Shown here: piece after piece, positions 37,056 to 45,935 of the stretch
Numbering within the stretch: the first letter of the stretch is position 1
Layout: every line of letters begins with the position of its first letter
Assembly: GCF_001021555.1 (NCBI RefSeq)
Contig: NZ_LDCP01000003.1
Span: forward strand, 124,001-188,000
Reading direction: 5' to 3'
DNA from: Aurantiacibacter marinus
GTDB lineage: Bacteria; Pseudomonadota; Alphaproteobacteria; Sphingomonadales; Sphingomonadaceae
DNA: 64,000 nucleotides
Notes under the pieces: generated by a model
Seen by the model: only the letters and a program-made list of their open reading frames with translations
What the model was told of the DNA's origin: nothing
Databases searched by the model: none
Translations under genes and position numbers: made by a program

Positions 37056-37615
37056 GCAGGCGCCAGCTCAAATTCTGTACCCATGCTGGAGACCACCAGC
37101 GAGCCACCCTCTGCCAAACCATTTTCAGATAGGCCATGCTCGGCCAATTGCAGCCATGTCGACCGGTCAAGCCGCGCCTCGCAGCCATTGCGCACGGCAA
37201 GATAGATAGCGGGGCTTTCCGGCGTGCCCTCTGCGCGCAAGGGATTTTCCGTCCCCGCAATTACCAGTTCGTCGATGTTGAGGCGGAACGTCAGCGCGCC
37301 GTCCGCCGCCCGGAGATCGACCGCGATGAATGCCGCGTCCTCTACTTCGACAGATTGCTTGTAGTGCGGGGTGACCAACCAATAGCTGCCGTCACCCTCC
37401 CGCCGCAGAAGGCTGGCAAAGGCGCGCACCATGGCGGGGCGGGTTATCCGCCCACCATCGTGAAACCATTCACCATTCGCCGCGATGCGCATCTTGCTGT
37501 CGCCGTCTGCGGGCGGATCCCAAGATGCAATCGGTGGCAATTTGCGCGAGCCAACAAGCTCGGCCACTTCGGCAAGCGATAATCCGGCAAGTTCAGGAGG
37601 GGCTTCGTAAGGCAT
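37052..37615 (-). CDS. DUF1285 protein
   Basis: A 187-residue cytosolic protein. The block WDPPADGDSKMRIAANGEWFHDGGRITRPAMVRAFASLL and the later YWLVTPHYKQSVEVEDAAFIAVDL are the DUF1285 signature. Family function is unknown. It is the first of three coupled genes (DUF1285, Nudix, tRNA nucleotidyltransferase), an order common in sphingomonads, which hints at a role in nucleotide or RNA turnover. The gap to the GNAT gene is 26 bp. Confidence 0.85.
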   Translation of the reverse strand: MPYEAPPELAGLSLAEVAELVGSRKLPPIASWDPPADGDSKMRIAANGEWFHDGGRITRPAMVRAFASLLRREGDGSYWLVTPHYKQSVEVEDAAFIAVDLRAADGALTFRLNIDELVIAGTENPLRAEGTPESPAIYLAVRNGCEARLDRSTWLQLAEHGLSENGLAEGGSLVVSSMGTEFELAPA

Positions 37616-37641
37616 TGTCGTGCCTCAGATGCCAGAGCGCG

Positions 37642-38163
37642 TCAGCCAATCCAAGGGCCAAGCGTTCCTTCGCTGGGGAGCACGGCAGGATTGGCCGTGC
37701 AGACCAGCAGGCGATGCTGTTCAAATGGCCCGGGCATTGACCACCCCCCCGTTGGTGCGGCGGTAAATCCGAAGCGTCCGTAATATTCGGGATCCCCGAT
37801 AAGCACCTGCGGTAGCGGGGCCTTGGGATCAAGCGCTGCAGCCATGCCTGCCATCAGCGCATGGCCAAACCCTTCGGATTGGCGTTCCGGCAGAACGGCC
37901 ACCGGGCCAACCATAAGCAGAGGATGCCGGCGCCCGTCTGCATCTGTCAGTGCGACAGGCCATATCTGGATCGTGCCGACGAGCATATCATCCTCATCCA
38001 GCGCGGCGAAGCTGAGTGCCGGAAGCCAGTCGGTCCCCTCGCGCACCTTATATGCGGTGCGATCATGGCGGTCCGGGCCGAACGCACGGTCGAGAAGTTC
38101 TTCGATCATCGCAGGCTCGACTTGGGCAAGCGGGATCAGCGTGGCTGTTGCAACATTATTCAT
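37642..38163 (-). CDS. GNAT-family N-acetyltransferase
   Basis: A 173-residue acetyltransferase of the YhbS-like group. The acetyl-CoA loop is PVAVLPERQSEGFGHALM (the Q/RxxGxG/A pattern), with the earlier LVGTIQIWPVAL strand and the later DPEYYGRFGF typical of this group. The substrate cannot be told. The ATG at 38163 begins the clean domain; an upstream ATG 38232 would add 23 residues that look non-conserved. It probably begins the transcript that continues into the DUF1285 run. Confidence 0.82.
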   Translation of the reverse strand: MNNVATATLIPLAQVEPAMIEELLDRAFGPDRHDRTAYKVREGTDWLPALSFAALDEDDMLVGTIQIWPVALTDADGRRHPLLMVGPVAVLPERQSEGFGHALMAGMAAALDPKAPLPQVLIGDPEYYGRFGFTAAPTGGWSMPGPFEQHRLLVCTANPAVLPSEGTLGPWIG

Positions 38164-38244
38164 GGCAGCGCGCCGGTAGGGCGCGCTGCCATGATGCGCA
38201 AATGTTTCCTTAGATACCTTGCTGGTTATCAATCAGCAGGCGCA

Positions 38245-39447
38245 TCAATCAGCCGGGGTCAGGCGCAGCAGCCGTCCGCTTTCACCGTCCTCGATCACCC
38301 ATATTGCGCCGTCGGGTGCCTGCGCAATCCCGCGCAAGCGGTTCGGGAACTCATACCGCGCTGCTTCGTCAGCGCTGTTGGCTGCAGCATTGGTTGTGAT
38401 GCGCGAAATTGAGGTCGTGCGCAGATTGGCGACGAGGAGCTGGCCTCGCCAATCGGCGAACATCCCGCCGGTATAGAAGATCATGCCTCCCGGAGCGATT
38501 ACCGGCGTCCATCCGATGGCGGGTTTGGCAAAGCCATCGTCCGCCGTGTGATCCGGGATGTCATCGCCATTGTAATTGTCCCCGTTTGAACGAACCGGCC
38601 AACCGTAATTGGATCCGCGATCGACGCGGTTCAGCTCATCGCCGCCAGCCGGACCATGCTCAATTTCCCACAACACGCCCTGCGGATCGAACGCAATACC
38701 GAGCAAGTTGCGATGGCCGTAGGACCATATCTGATTGGTTGGGGAGGCGCGGTCGGCAAACGGATTGCCTGCGGCCGGCGTGCCATCAAGATTAAGCCGG
38801 ACAACGGTACCAAAATTGTTCGTCAAATCCTGCGCCGGGTCCTGTTCCTGCCGGTCACCGCTAGTCACGAACATATGTTGCCCGTCTGGCGAGAATGCAA
38901 TGCGGTGTGAATAATGGCCCTTGCGTTCACCACCGCGGCTCTGTTGCCAGATGTCGGTCAAACCATCGACGCGGCAGGCATCGGCCTGATCGCAAACCAA
39001 ATTCCCGCGGCTGACTGCGGCGACTGTTGTATCGTTTCCGGCATCCTTGGCCCAGCTGAGATAGATCGTCCCACTGTCGGAGTAATCAGGGGCGAAAGCA
39101 ATCTCGCCCAGGCCACCTTGCCCGCCGTAAACTACATCCGGCATCCCGCTGACGGTGCCTGTCTGGCCCGTGGAGGGATTGTAAAACTTCATCGTTCCCG
39201 CTTTTTCGGTAATGAAGGCGACGCCGGTGCCCGGTTCAAAAGCAATGGCCCAAGGCTCTGCAAAAGTGCCATGACTCGTGGCGGCAAAGGGCGAAGTCGC
39301 TTGCAGCTCGACCGGCTCTCCGGAGACAGCAGCGCCGGACGCTGCAGGAGTAGAGGTCGGGCTGGTATCCCCCGTTTGCGATCCGGTGCAGCTTGCGAGC
39401 GCGAGCGAGGCAGAGAATAGGGCGGAACTGAGGATTATTTTACGCAT
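38245..39447 (-). CDS. PQQ-dependent aldose sugar dehydrogenase-like lipoprotein
   Basis: A 400-residue exported protein with a lipoprotein signal (MRKIILSSALFSASLALASC). It is a six-bladed propeller of the soluble glucose/aldose dehydrogenase family: PWAIAFEPG near the start, QGGLGEIAFAPDY, SHRIAFSPDGQHMFVTSGDR, GHRNLLGIAFDPQG, WEIEHGPAGGDELNRVDRGSNYGWP and a C-terminal RLRGIAQAPDGAIWVIED. The family oxidises sugars in the periplasm using PQQ. No pqq biosynthesis genes are near. It is divergent from rnhB and the two ATG codons overlap by two bases. Confidence 0.88.
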   Translation of the reverse strand: MRKIILSSALFSASLALASCTGSQTGDTSPTSTPAASGAAVSGEPVELQATSPFAATSHGTFAEPWAIAFEPGTGVAFITEKAGTMKFYNPSTGQTGTVSGMPDVVYGGQGGLGEIAFAPDYSDSGTIYLSWAKDAGNDTTVAAVSRGNLVCDQADACRVDGLTDIWQQSRGGERKGHYSHRIAFSPDGQHMFVTSGDRQEQDPAQDLTNNFGTVVRLNLDGTPAAGNPFADRASPTNQIWSYGHRNLLGIAFDPQGVLWEIEHGPAGGDELNRVDRGSNYGWPVRSNGDNYNGDDIPDHTADDGFAKPAIGWTPVIAPGGMIFYTGGMFADWRGQLLVANLRTTSISRITTNAAANSADEAARYEFPNRLRGIAQAPDGAIWVIEDGESGRLLRLTPAD

Positions 39448-40084
39448 GTTATCGGGAACGCCTTCACCTGAATTTTGTGCCGAGCATGGCCCGCATTCGC
39501 TCGTCGCCGGAGTGGACGAGGCGGGGCGCGGGCCACTTGCGGGGCCTGTTGTGGCGGCTGCGGTGCTGCTGTGCAAGCCTGTCCCAAAGGGCGTGGACGA
39601 TTCCAAGAAATTGAGCGCCAAGGCCCGCGAAACTGCGGAACGCGAAATTCGGGCCAGTTGCGCCTTTGGCATCGGCATTGTCGATGTGGAAGACATCGAC
39701 AGGCTCAACATTTTCGGCGCGACCATGCTCGCGATGAGCATCGCGATGGAACGGCTTTGCACGGTAACGCGGCGGGATGATTTCCGAACGTTGATCGATG
39801 GCAATCTTACCCCGCATGGCCGCTGCGATCGCTGGCTCTGGCCTGCCGAAGCCATCGTTGGCGGCGACGGGCGTGAACCTGCGATCGGTGCCGCCAGTAT
39901 CCTCGCCAAGACGTGGCGAGACCGGCTGATGGTGGCAGCTGCGCAGGATCATCCGCATTACGGGTGGGAACGCAACAAGGGCTACGGTTCAAAGGAACAT
40001 ATGGAGGCCTTGCGGCAACACGGGGCAACGCCTTTGCACAGAAGGTCTTTCGCCCCAGTAGCGCAGCTTGAAATGTCGCTGTAA
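39446..40084 (+). CDS. rnhB: Ribonuclease HII
   Basis: A 212-residue RNase HII that cuts RNA in RNA-DNA hybrids. The catalytic acid set is visible: AGVDEAGRGPLAGPV (D, E), VEDIDRLN, the DGNL aspartate and a late ASILAKTWRD. The start is ATG 39446, only two bases offset from the ATG of the divergent PQQ-dehydrogenase gene; GAGGA lies about 12 bases upstream. The antiporter gene follows 10 bp later. About 20 residues precede the catalytic motif, which is normal. Confidence 0.93.
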   Translation: MLSGTPSPEFCAEHGPHSLVAGVDEAGRGPLAGPVVAAAVLLCKPVPKGVDDSKKLSAKARETAEREIRASCAFGIGIVDVEDIDRLNIFGATMLAMSIAMERLCTVTRRDDFRTLIDGNLTPHGRCDRWLWPAEAIVGGDGREPAIGAASILAKTWRDRLMVAAAQDHPHYGWERNKGYGSKEHMEALRQHGATPLHRRSFAPVAQLEMSL

Positions 40085-40094
40085 GGCCCGCGCC

Positions 40095-41021
40095 ATGTTG
40101 ACCCTTATCGCATTGATTGTCGCAGGACTTGTGGGCCTTACTATTGGCGGAGAATTGCTGGTGCGCGGCGCGGTGGCAATCGCTCACCGGCTGGGTATTT
40201 CCAACCTTGTGACGGGCGTCGTGATCATGGGCGCAGCCACTTCCATGCCGGAAATGGTCGCCAGTATCGAAGCCGCGTTGATTGGCTCCCCCGGCATTGC
40301 ATGGGGTAATGTCGTGGGATCGAATATTGCCAACTCCCTGCTGATCCTGGGGGCCACTGCCATGATCGCGCCAATCGTGATGCACGGCGTTGGCAAGCGT
40401 GATGCCGTTGTCGCCCTGATTGCCACAGTGGCCCTGTGGGCACTGACCTATTCCCAAATGGCCAACGTATGGATCGGCGTGTTCGTTCTGGCATTGCTCG
40501 TCGCGTACATCATCTGGCGCGTCAATCATCCGAGAGTGGACGATGCAGAGGTAGAGGATGACGAAAGCAAGGAGCCGACGCTTCCCCTCGCTATCGGATT
40601 GTTCGTGGGCGGCCTGGCCGTATTGATCGGCGGCGGGCAATTGCTGGTCACTGGCGCGATTGACCTTGCCGGGCAACTCGGCGTGTCCGATGCGGTTATC
40701 GGTCTGACGGTCGTTGCCGTTGGAACATCATTGCCAGAACTTGCAGCTTCGGTTGCTGCCGCCTTGCGGGGACGATCCGATCTGGCGGTAGGTAACGTGG
40801 TTGGATCCAATATCTACAACATCCTGCTGATCGGCGGCGCAACGATGACTATCGCTCCGCTACCGGTCTCAGCTGAAATGCTTGATCTGGAACTGCCCGT
40901 GCTGGCCGCCTCTGCACTGCTGCTGCTCGGCCTTTGCCGTTATGCAAGACGCATCGGGCGGGGGCTGGGCTTCCTGTTGCTGGCCGCTTTTGTCGTCAAC
41001 ACAGTGCTGTTGTTCGTCTGA
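40095..41021 (+). CDS. Calcium/sodium antiporter, CaCA family
   Basis: A 308-residue membrane protein of about ten helices, made of two inverted repeats. Each repeat contains an alpha motif: ATSMPEMVASIEAALIGSP with GNVVGSNIANSLLILG, and GTSLPELAASVAAALRGRSD with GNVVGSNIYNILLIGG. This is the YrbG/CaCA hallmark for K/Na-dependent or Ca/Na or Ca/H exchange. An acidic loop (DDAEVEDDESKE, about 155) lies between the two halves. ATG 40095 is used. It follows rnhB on the same strand. Confidence 0.92.
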   Translation: MLTLIALIVAGLVGLTIGGELLVRGAVAIAHRLGISNLVTGVVIMGAATSMPEMVASIEAALIGSPGIAWGNVVGSNIANSLLILGATAMIAPIVMHGVGKRDAVVALIATVALWALTYSQMANVWIGVFVLALLVAYIIWRVNHPRVDDAEVEDDESKEPTLPLAIGLFVGGLAVLIGGGQLLVTGAIDLAGQLGVSDAVIGLTVVAVGTSLPELAASVAAALRGRSDLAVGNVVGSNIYNILLIGGATMTIAPLPVSAEMLDLELPVLAASALLLLGLCRYARRIGRGLGFLLLAAFVVNTVLLFV

Positions 41022-41081
41022 CGGGGAACAGGCGAACGCTTCGGCGCATTGGTTGGGCAAACCTATTCAACGGAGCCTGCC

Positions 41082-41987
41082 ATGCAAGAATTCGCCTTTG
41101 CCGATATCCCCGAACAGACCGGCAAGACCGCCATCGTAACCGGATCGAACACCGGTATCGGATATGAAATCGCCCGCCATCTGGCGCGAAAGGGCGCACG
41201 GGTGGTGCTGGCATGCCGCGATGGGGACAAGGCTGCCCAGGCGGCGAATGAGTTGAAAAGCGGGCCAGAGCGGCTCGATATCGATACGCTCCATCTCGAT
41301 CTGGAAAACATCGCCACCGTGCGCGAATCCGCGGTAAAGGCGAGCAAGGAAGACCGGATCGATATTCTGATCAACAATGCAGGCGTAATGATGCCGCCGC
41401 TGTCGCACGCAACGGCGGGGACCGAATTGCAGTTTGCAGTCAATCATCTAGGCCATTTTGCCTTCACCGCGTTGCTGTTTGATAAGCTGGCGGAAAACGG
41501 CGGCGCGCGCATCGTCACGCAGTCAAGCATCGCACACAAAAGCGGCGATATCGATTTCGGCAATCTCGATGCGGCGCAAGGGTATGACAAAGGCCGCTTT
41601 TATTCGCAGAGCAAGCTGGCAAACCTGTTGTTCGCAATCGAACTGGACCGCAGACTGCGCGCAGCCAATTCCGGCGTCGCGTCCATCGCCTGCCATCCGG
41701 GGGTGGCAGCGTCCGAATTGACGCGGCACATCAAATGGTCAGGCATCGTCCAGCCGGTCATGAAAACGATCCTCAACACATCGGAACAAGGCGCATTGCC
41801 TGCGTTGCAGGCGGCTACCGATCCAGCGGCGCAGGGCGGCGATTATTTCGGTCCGCGCGGATTGCTGGAGGCGCGCGGGAACACGTCGGGCCGCGCGTTC
41901 AAGAGCAAGCGCGCCCGTGACGAAAAACTGGCAGACCGGTTGTGGGCCAAGTCAGAAGAACTGACCGGCGTAGCCTTCACCGTTTAA
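41082..41987 (+). CDS. Short-chain dehydrogenase/reductase
   Basis: A 301-residue classical-type SDR. The cofactor loop is IVTGSNTGIGYEIA (about 28-40), the NNAG block is LINNAGVMMPPL, the active site Ser is in VTQSSIAH and the Tyr-Lys pair in FYSQSKLANLLF. It resembles retinol-dehydrogenase/WW-oxidoreductase-like SDRs. The substrate is unknown. The ATG at 41082 is preceded by GGAG. A strong hairpin follows at 42003-42035. Confidence 0.88.
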   Translation: MQEFAFADIPEQTGKTAIVTGSNTGIGYEIARHLARKGARVVLACRDGDKAAQAANELKSGPERLDIDTLHLDLENIATVRESAVKASKEDRIDILINNAGVMMPPLSHATAGTELQFAVNHLGHFAFTALLFDKLAENGGARIVTQSSIAHKSGDIDFGNLDAAQGYDKGRFYSQSKLANLLFAIELDRRLRAANSGVASIACHPGVAASELTRHIKWSGIVQPVMKTILNTSEQGALPALQAATDPAAQGGDYFGPRGLLEARGNTSGRAFKSKRARDEKLADRLWAKSEELTGVAFTV

Positions 41988-42002
41988 CGCACATCGCATA
42001 TC

Positions 42003-42035
42003 GGCAGACCCAGCCCGGATTGGGCCGGGTCTGCC
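42003..42035. terminator. Bidirectional hairpin between SDR and sulfotransferase genes
   Basis: A 14-bp stem with one A-C mismatch: GGCAGACCC (42003-42011) pairs with GGGTCTGCC (42027-42035), continued inward by GCCC with GGGC around a 5-nt loop. It lies between two convergent genes (stops at 41987 and 42042) and fits a shared terminator, though the T-runs are weak. Confidence 0.65.
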
Positions 42036-42041
42036 GGCTGC

Positions 42042-42737
42042 TCAAGCGGCAAAGGCCTTTGCGCGCAGCATTTCGATATAGCCGCCCGCGAAGCCTTCCA
42101 GCTCTTCCGGATCGGAAGGCAGGCCGCCTTGCTCGTCAGAAGCATCGCCCAATTCGTCACGGCTATTGACCCGCGGAAACGGCTCGGCCGGGACTGGCAC
42201 TTCGAGGAATTCACACAAAGGCCCCCAGCCTTCTTTCGGGTGGAAAACCAGCAGACGCTCTGCCGGGATCGTGTCGATAATTTCCTGATTATAGGCGCGG
42301 TACCAATCGGCCATCCACTGCGGATCGTTGATGTGTTCACCGAATGATTTGAGATACGTGCCTTTGAACATTCGGTCCAGATCGCTGCCTTCCAGGGACG
42401 CGAGCATCCGCGGCGAATTGATCGTGGCGTTGCATGATTCCACCCAGCTATCCGCATCGCGCACCGTCAGCAGAACCTTTGCCTGTGGGTAATGCTCGGC
42501 CAGTTGGCGCCAGTAGATCGCTGCGGGATAATCGACGGTCGAAGCATATCCGTCAAAGATTGTATCCCAGTCGGGCTTCCCGTCGGCAACATCTTGCCAC
42601 AGCGCGATGTTGCGGCGCGCCCGCCGAAAGACCTCGACCATATGATAGCAAGGCCCAAATCCGACGTGCTCCAGCGCGAATTTGGTCGAGAACGTCGCAG
42701 TGCGTCCCGGCCCGGCGCCGATTACCTTCAATGTCAT
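42042..42737 (-). CDS. Sulfotransferase-family protein
   Basis: A 231-residue protein. The PAPS-binding 5'-phosphosulfate loop is GAGPGRTATFSTKFALE near the start; the 3'-phosphate region appears in TVRDADSWVESCNATI. The ending is of the Gram-negative short sulfotransferase type. These enzymes move sulfate from PAPS to hydroxyl or amino groups; the acceptor cannot be told. I start it at ATG 42737; GGGGGG upstream can act as a weak ribosome site. It is divergent from ccrM over 208 bp that holds the GANTC cluster. Confidence 0.82.
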   Translation of the reverse strand: MTLKVIGAGPGRTATFSTKFALEHVGFGPCYHMVEVFRRARRNIALWQDVADGKPDWDTIFDGYASTVDYPAAIYWRQLAEHYPQAKVLLTVRDADSWVESCNATINSPRMLASLEGSDLDRMFKGTYLKSFGEHINDPQWMADWYRAYNQEIIDTIPAERLLVFHPKEGWGPLCEFLEVPVPAEPFPRVNSRDELGDASDEQGGLPSDPEELEGFAGGYIEMLRAKAFAA

Positions 42738-42772
42738 CAAAAATCCCCCCATTTGCCCGAAACACGCCGGGC

Positions 42773-42915
42773 GAGTCCTTGTGGCCACACCCCAGCATAT
42801 CGAGTCTTAGCCCTGATGAAAGACTCAACATCTTGTGCCGGACTCGTTTCGTTCTCGTTCAAGGTCACAAGCGCTGCGACATTATTGCACCTTGACCGCG
42901 GGACTCCGAGGACTC
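42773..42915 (+). promoter_or_regulatory. Cluster of six GANTC methylation sites upstream of ccrM
   Basis: GANTC sites occur at 42773-42777, 42802-42806, 42822-42826, 42841-42845, 42902-42906 and 42911-42915. About 0.6 would be expected by chance in 143 bp. CcrM methylates GANTC, and in Caulobacter GANTC sites in the ccrM promoter/leader affect its transcription, so autoregulation is likely. The last two sites sit 31-44 bp before the GTG start. Confidence 0.8.
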
Positions 42916-42930
42916 ACACCCTGTGGATAA

Positions 42931-44100
<1,170 letters not shown>

Positions 44101-44112
44101 GCGCTTCAGGCA

Positions 44113-45225
44113 ATGACAGACAGGCTTTATGTCTATCCGATCAGCACTGTATCCGGACCGCAGGCTGTCGAAGGCGATGCAGTGCGGTTGGCTGGCGGCA
44201 TGGTCTATGCACGCGAGTTTGCTGTTATTGTGCGGCGTGAAGGGCAGACCGTTTCGCGCGAAGTAACCAACGCATCAGGAATCGCAGATGCCTTCGCGAA
44301 GCTGCCAGCGGATCTTGGCCCCGAGGCAGAGGCCCAGTGGTCCGCACTGCGCATGGCCCACCCTGCGATGGAACTGGGCGACCGCACAATCCGGCTCGAC
44401 CAGCCGCAGGTCATGGGCATCCTCAATGTCACACCGGACAGCTTTTCCGATGGCGGCAAGTTCATGGATGATCCCGAAGAAATGCAGGCGCACGCTGCCG
44501 CCATGCACGAAGCGGGCGCGGCCATTATCGATATTGGCGGGGAAAGCACGCGCCCCGGCGCGAAGGCAATATGGGAAGGCGAGGAGATCGAGCGGGTTCG
44601 ACCCGCGGTGGCGCATTGTGCAGGCATGGGTGCGGTAGTCAGCATCGACACGCGCCGCCCAGCCGTGATGGAAGCGTCGATCGAAGCGGGGGCGCGCATT
44701 ATCAATGATGTATCAGCCCTGCGGTACGATCCGCGCAGCCTGGAATTCGCTGCATCGTCCGGTGCGCCTGTCATACTGATGCATGCGCCGGGTTCGGGTG
44801 AGGATCTGCATGCAGCGCCGGATTACACAGCAGTCGCGTTTGATGTGTTCGATTTCCTGAAGGAAGCGCGCGACCGGGCATTGGCGGGAGGAATTTCGCA
44901 AGATCGCATGATTCTTGATCCCGGCATCGGATTTGGCAAGACACTTGCCGACAACCTCTCAGTTCTCAACCATTTGCCAATGTATCATGCGCTTGGTTGC
45001 CCGCTTTTGCTGGGTGCAAGTCGCAAGCGGATGATCGGCGCGTTGAGCAATGAAGCGCCTGCGCATCAGCGCGCTGGCGGTTCGCTGGCGTTAGCGCAGC
45101 TCGGCATGGATGCAGGTGTTCAGCTGCTTCGCGTACATGATGTGTTCGAAACGGTGCAGGCGCGCAATGTATGGCGCGGATTGCGTGATGCGGCGCTGAC
45201 AGACTTTGGCGGACTGCCGGATTAG
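44113..45225 (+). CDS. folP: Dihydropteroate synthase
   Basis: A 370-residue folate enzyme joining p-aminobenzoate to a pterin. The TIM-barrel domain starts near residue 95 (PQVMGILNVTPDSFSDGG); the pterin loop is DIGGESTRPGA, then SIDTRRPAVM, INDVSALRYD, LDPGIGFGKT, GASRKRMIG and the end RVHDVFE. About 95 residues precede the barrel (AREFAVIVRREG), more than in E. coli; this N-terminal extension is common in alphaproteobacteria and has no assigned role. It probably shares the ccrM promoter. Confidence 0.94.
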   Translation: MTDRLYVYPISTVSGPQAVEGDAVRLAGGMVYAREFAVIVRREGQTVSREVTNASGIADAFAKLPADLGPEAEAQWSALRMAHPAMELGDRTIRLDQPQVMGILNVTPDSFSDGGKFMDDPEEMQAHAAAMHEAGAAIIDIGGESTRPGAKAIWEGEEIERVRPAVAHCAGMGAVVSIDTRRPAVMEASIEAGARIINDVSALRYDPRSLEFAASSGAPVILMHAPGSGEDLHAAPDYTAVAFDVFDFLKEARDRALAGGISQDRMILDPGIGFGKTLADNLSVLNHLPMYHALGCPLLLGASRKRMIGALSNEAPAHQRAGGSLALAQLGMDAGVQLLRVHDVFETVQARNVWRGLRDAALTDFGGLPD

Positions 45226-45240
45226 AGCGGGAAACCGCGC

Positions 45241-45840
45241 CTAAAGGTCGATACTGCGACGCACTTGATCCAACGCCTCCGTCCCGGCATCAATGCCACC
45301 GTCGGTATAGCGGTCGACCAGAAGCAGCGTGCGCCCACCCGATGGAAGATAGGTGTACCGTGTATGCGCAAATTCGGAATCTAATACGAAAGACATCCCT
45401 TCCTGACCATCGACCATGACAGGTTCAAGCGTCGCGATGGAAGGCGAAGCCTGGGCAAGGGCGGTTGTGTAATCTGCGATTGGACGCTCCAGAAGCGCTA
45501 TTGCAAACCCGATTTCGGATCTGGCAGTGCATTCCTGCCCCTGTGCAACTCTTCCGAACGAACAATATGCGCCCCCCAATCGTGATGCGAGCGGTGCAGG
45601 GATGAACTTGATCGCAAACACAGTTTGTTCAAAATCCGGCGGCAAGACCAGATCGACTTCGGCACGCGTCAATGCTGCAGGATCATACTTATAGCGGACT
45701 GTGCCCAGGGCACCGTTGCTCAGGTTTGTCGAACTCTGGACGCCTGCCGGCGTGCCCGGCTGATCTGCCACAGGATCGCTGCCACAGGCTGCAAGGATCA
45801 GCACGAGTAGGGGCGCTGCAAATGCACGAAACTTACACAT
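45241..45840 (-). CDS. Lipoprotein of unknown function
   Basis: A 199-residue protein with a clear lipobox signal (MCKFRAFAAPLLVLILAAC). The mature part has two Cys (YCSFGRVAQGQECTA) that could form a disulfide, and strand-like blocks. I recognise no domain. ATG 45840 starts directly at the signal peptide. It converges on folP with a 15-bp gap, and lies 96 bp from the regulator gene on the same strand. Confidence 0.7.
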   Translation of the reverse strand: MCKFRAFAAPLLVLILAACGSDPVADQPGTPAGVQSSTNLSNGALGTVRYKYDPAALTRAEVDLVLPPDFEQTVFAIKFIPAPLASRLGGAYCSFGRVAQGQECTARSEIGFAIALLERPIADYTTALAQASPSIATLEPVMVDGQEGMSFVLDSEFAHTRYTYLPSGGRTLLLVDRYTDGGIDAGTEALDQVRRSIDL

Positions 45841-45935
45841 GTTAATATAGCGCACGGGCGTAGGGTTTCGTTCCACAACTTATCGCATTGCCTGTGCGAT
45901 TAGGCCGAGCCCCAGGAGTTTGACCGGCATCCGGT

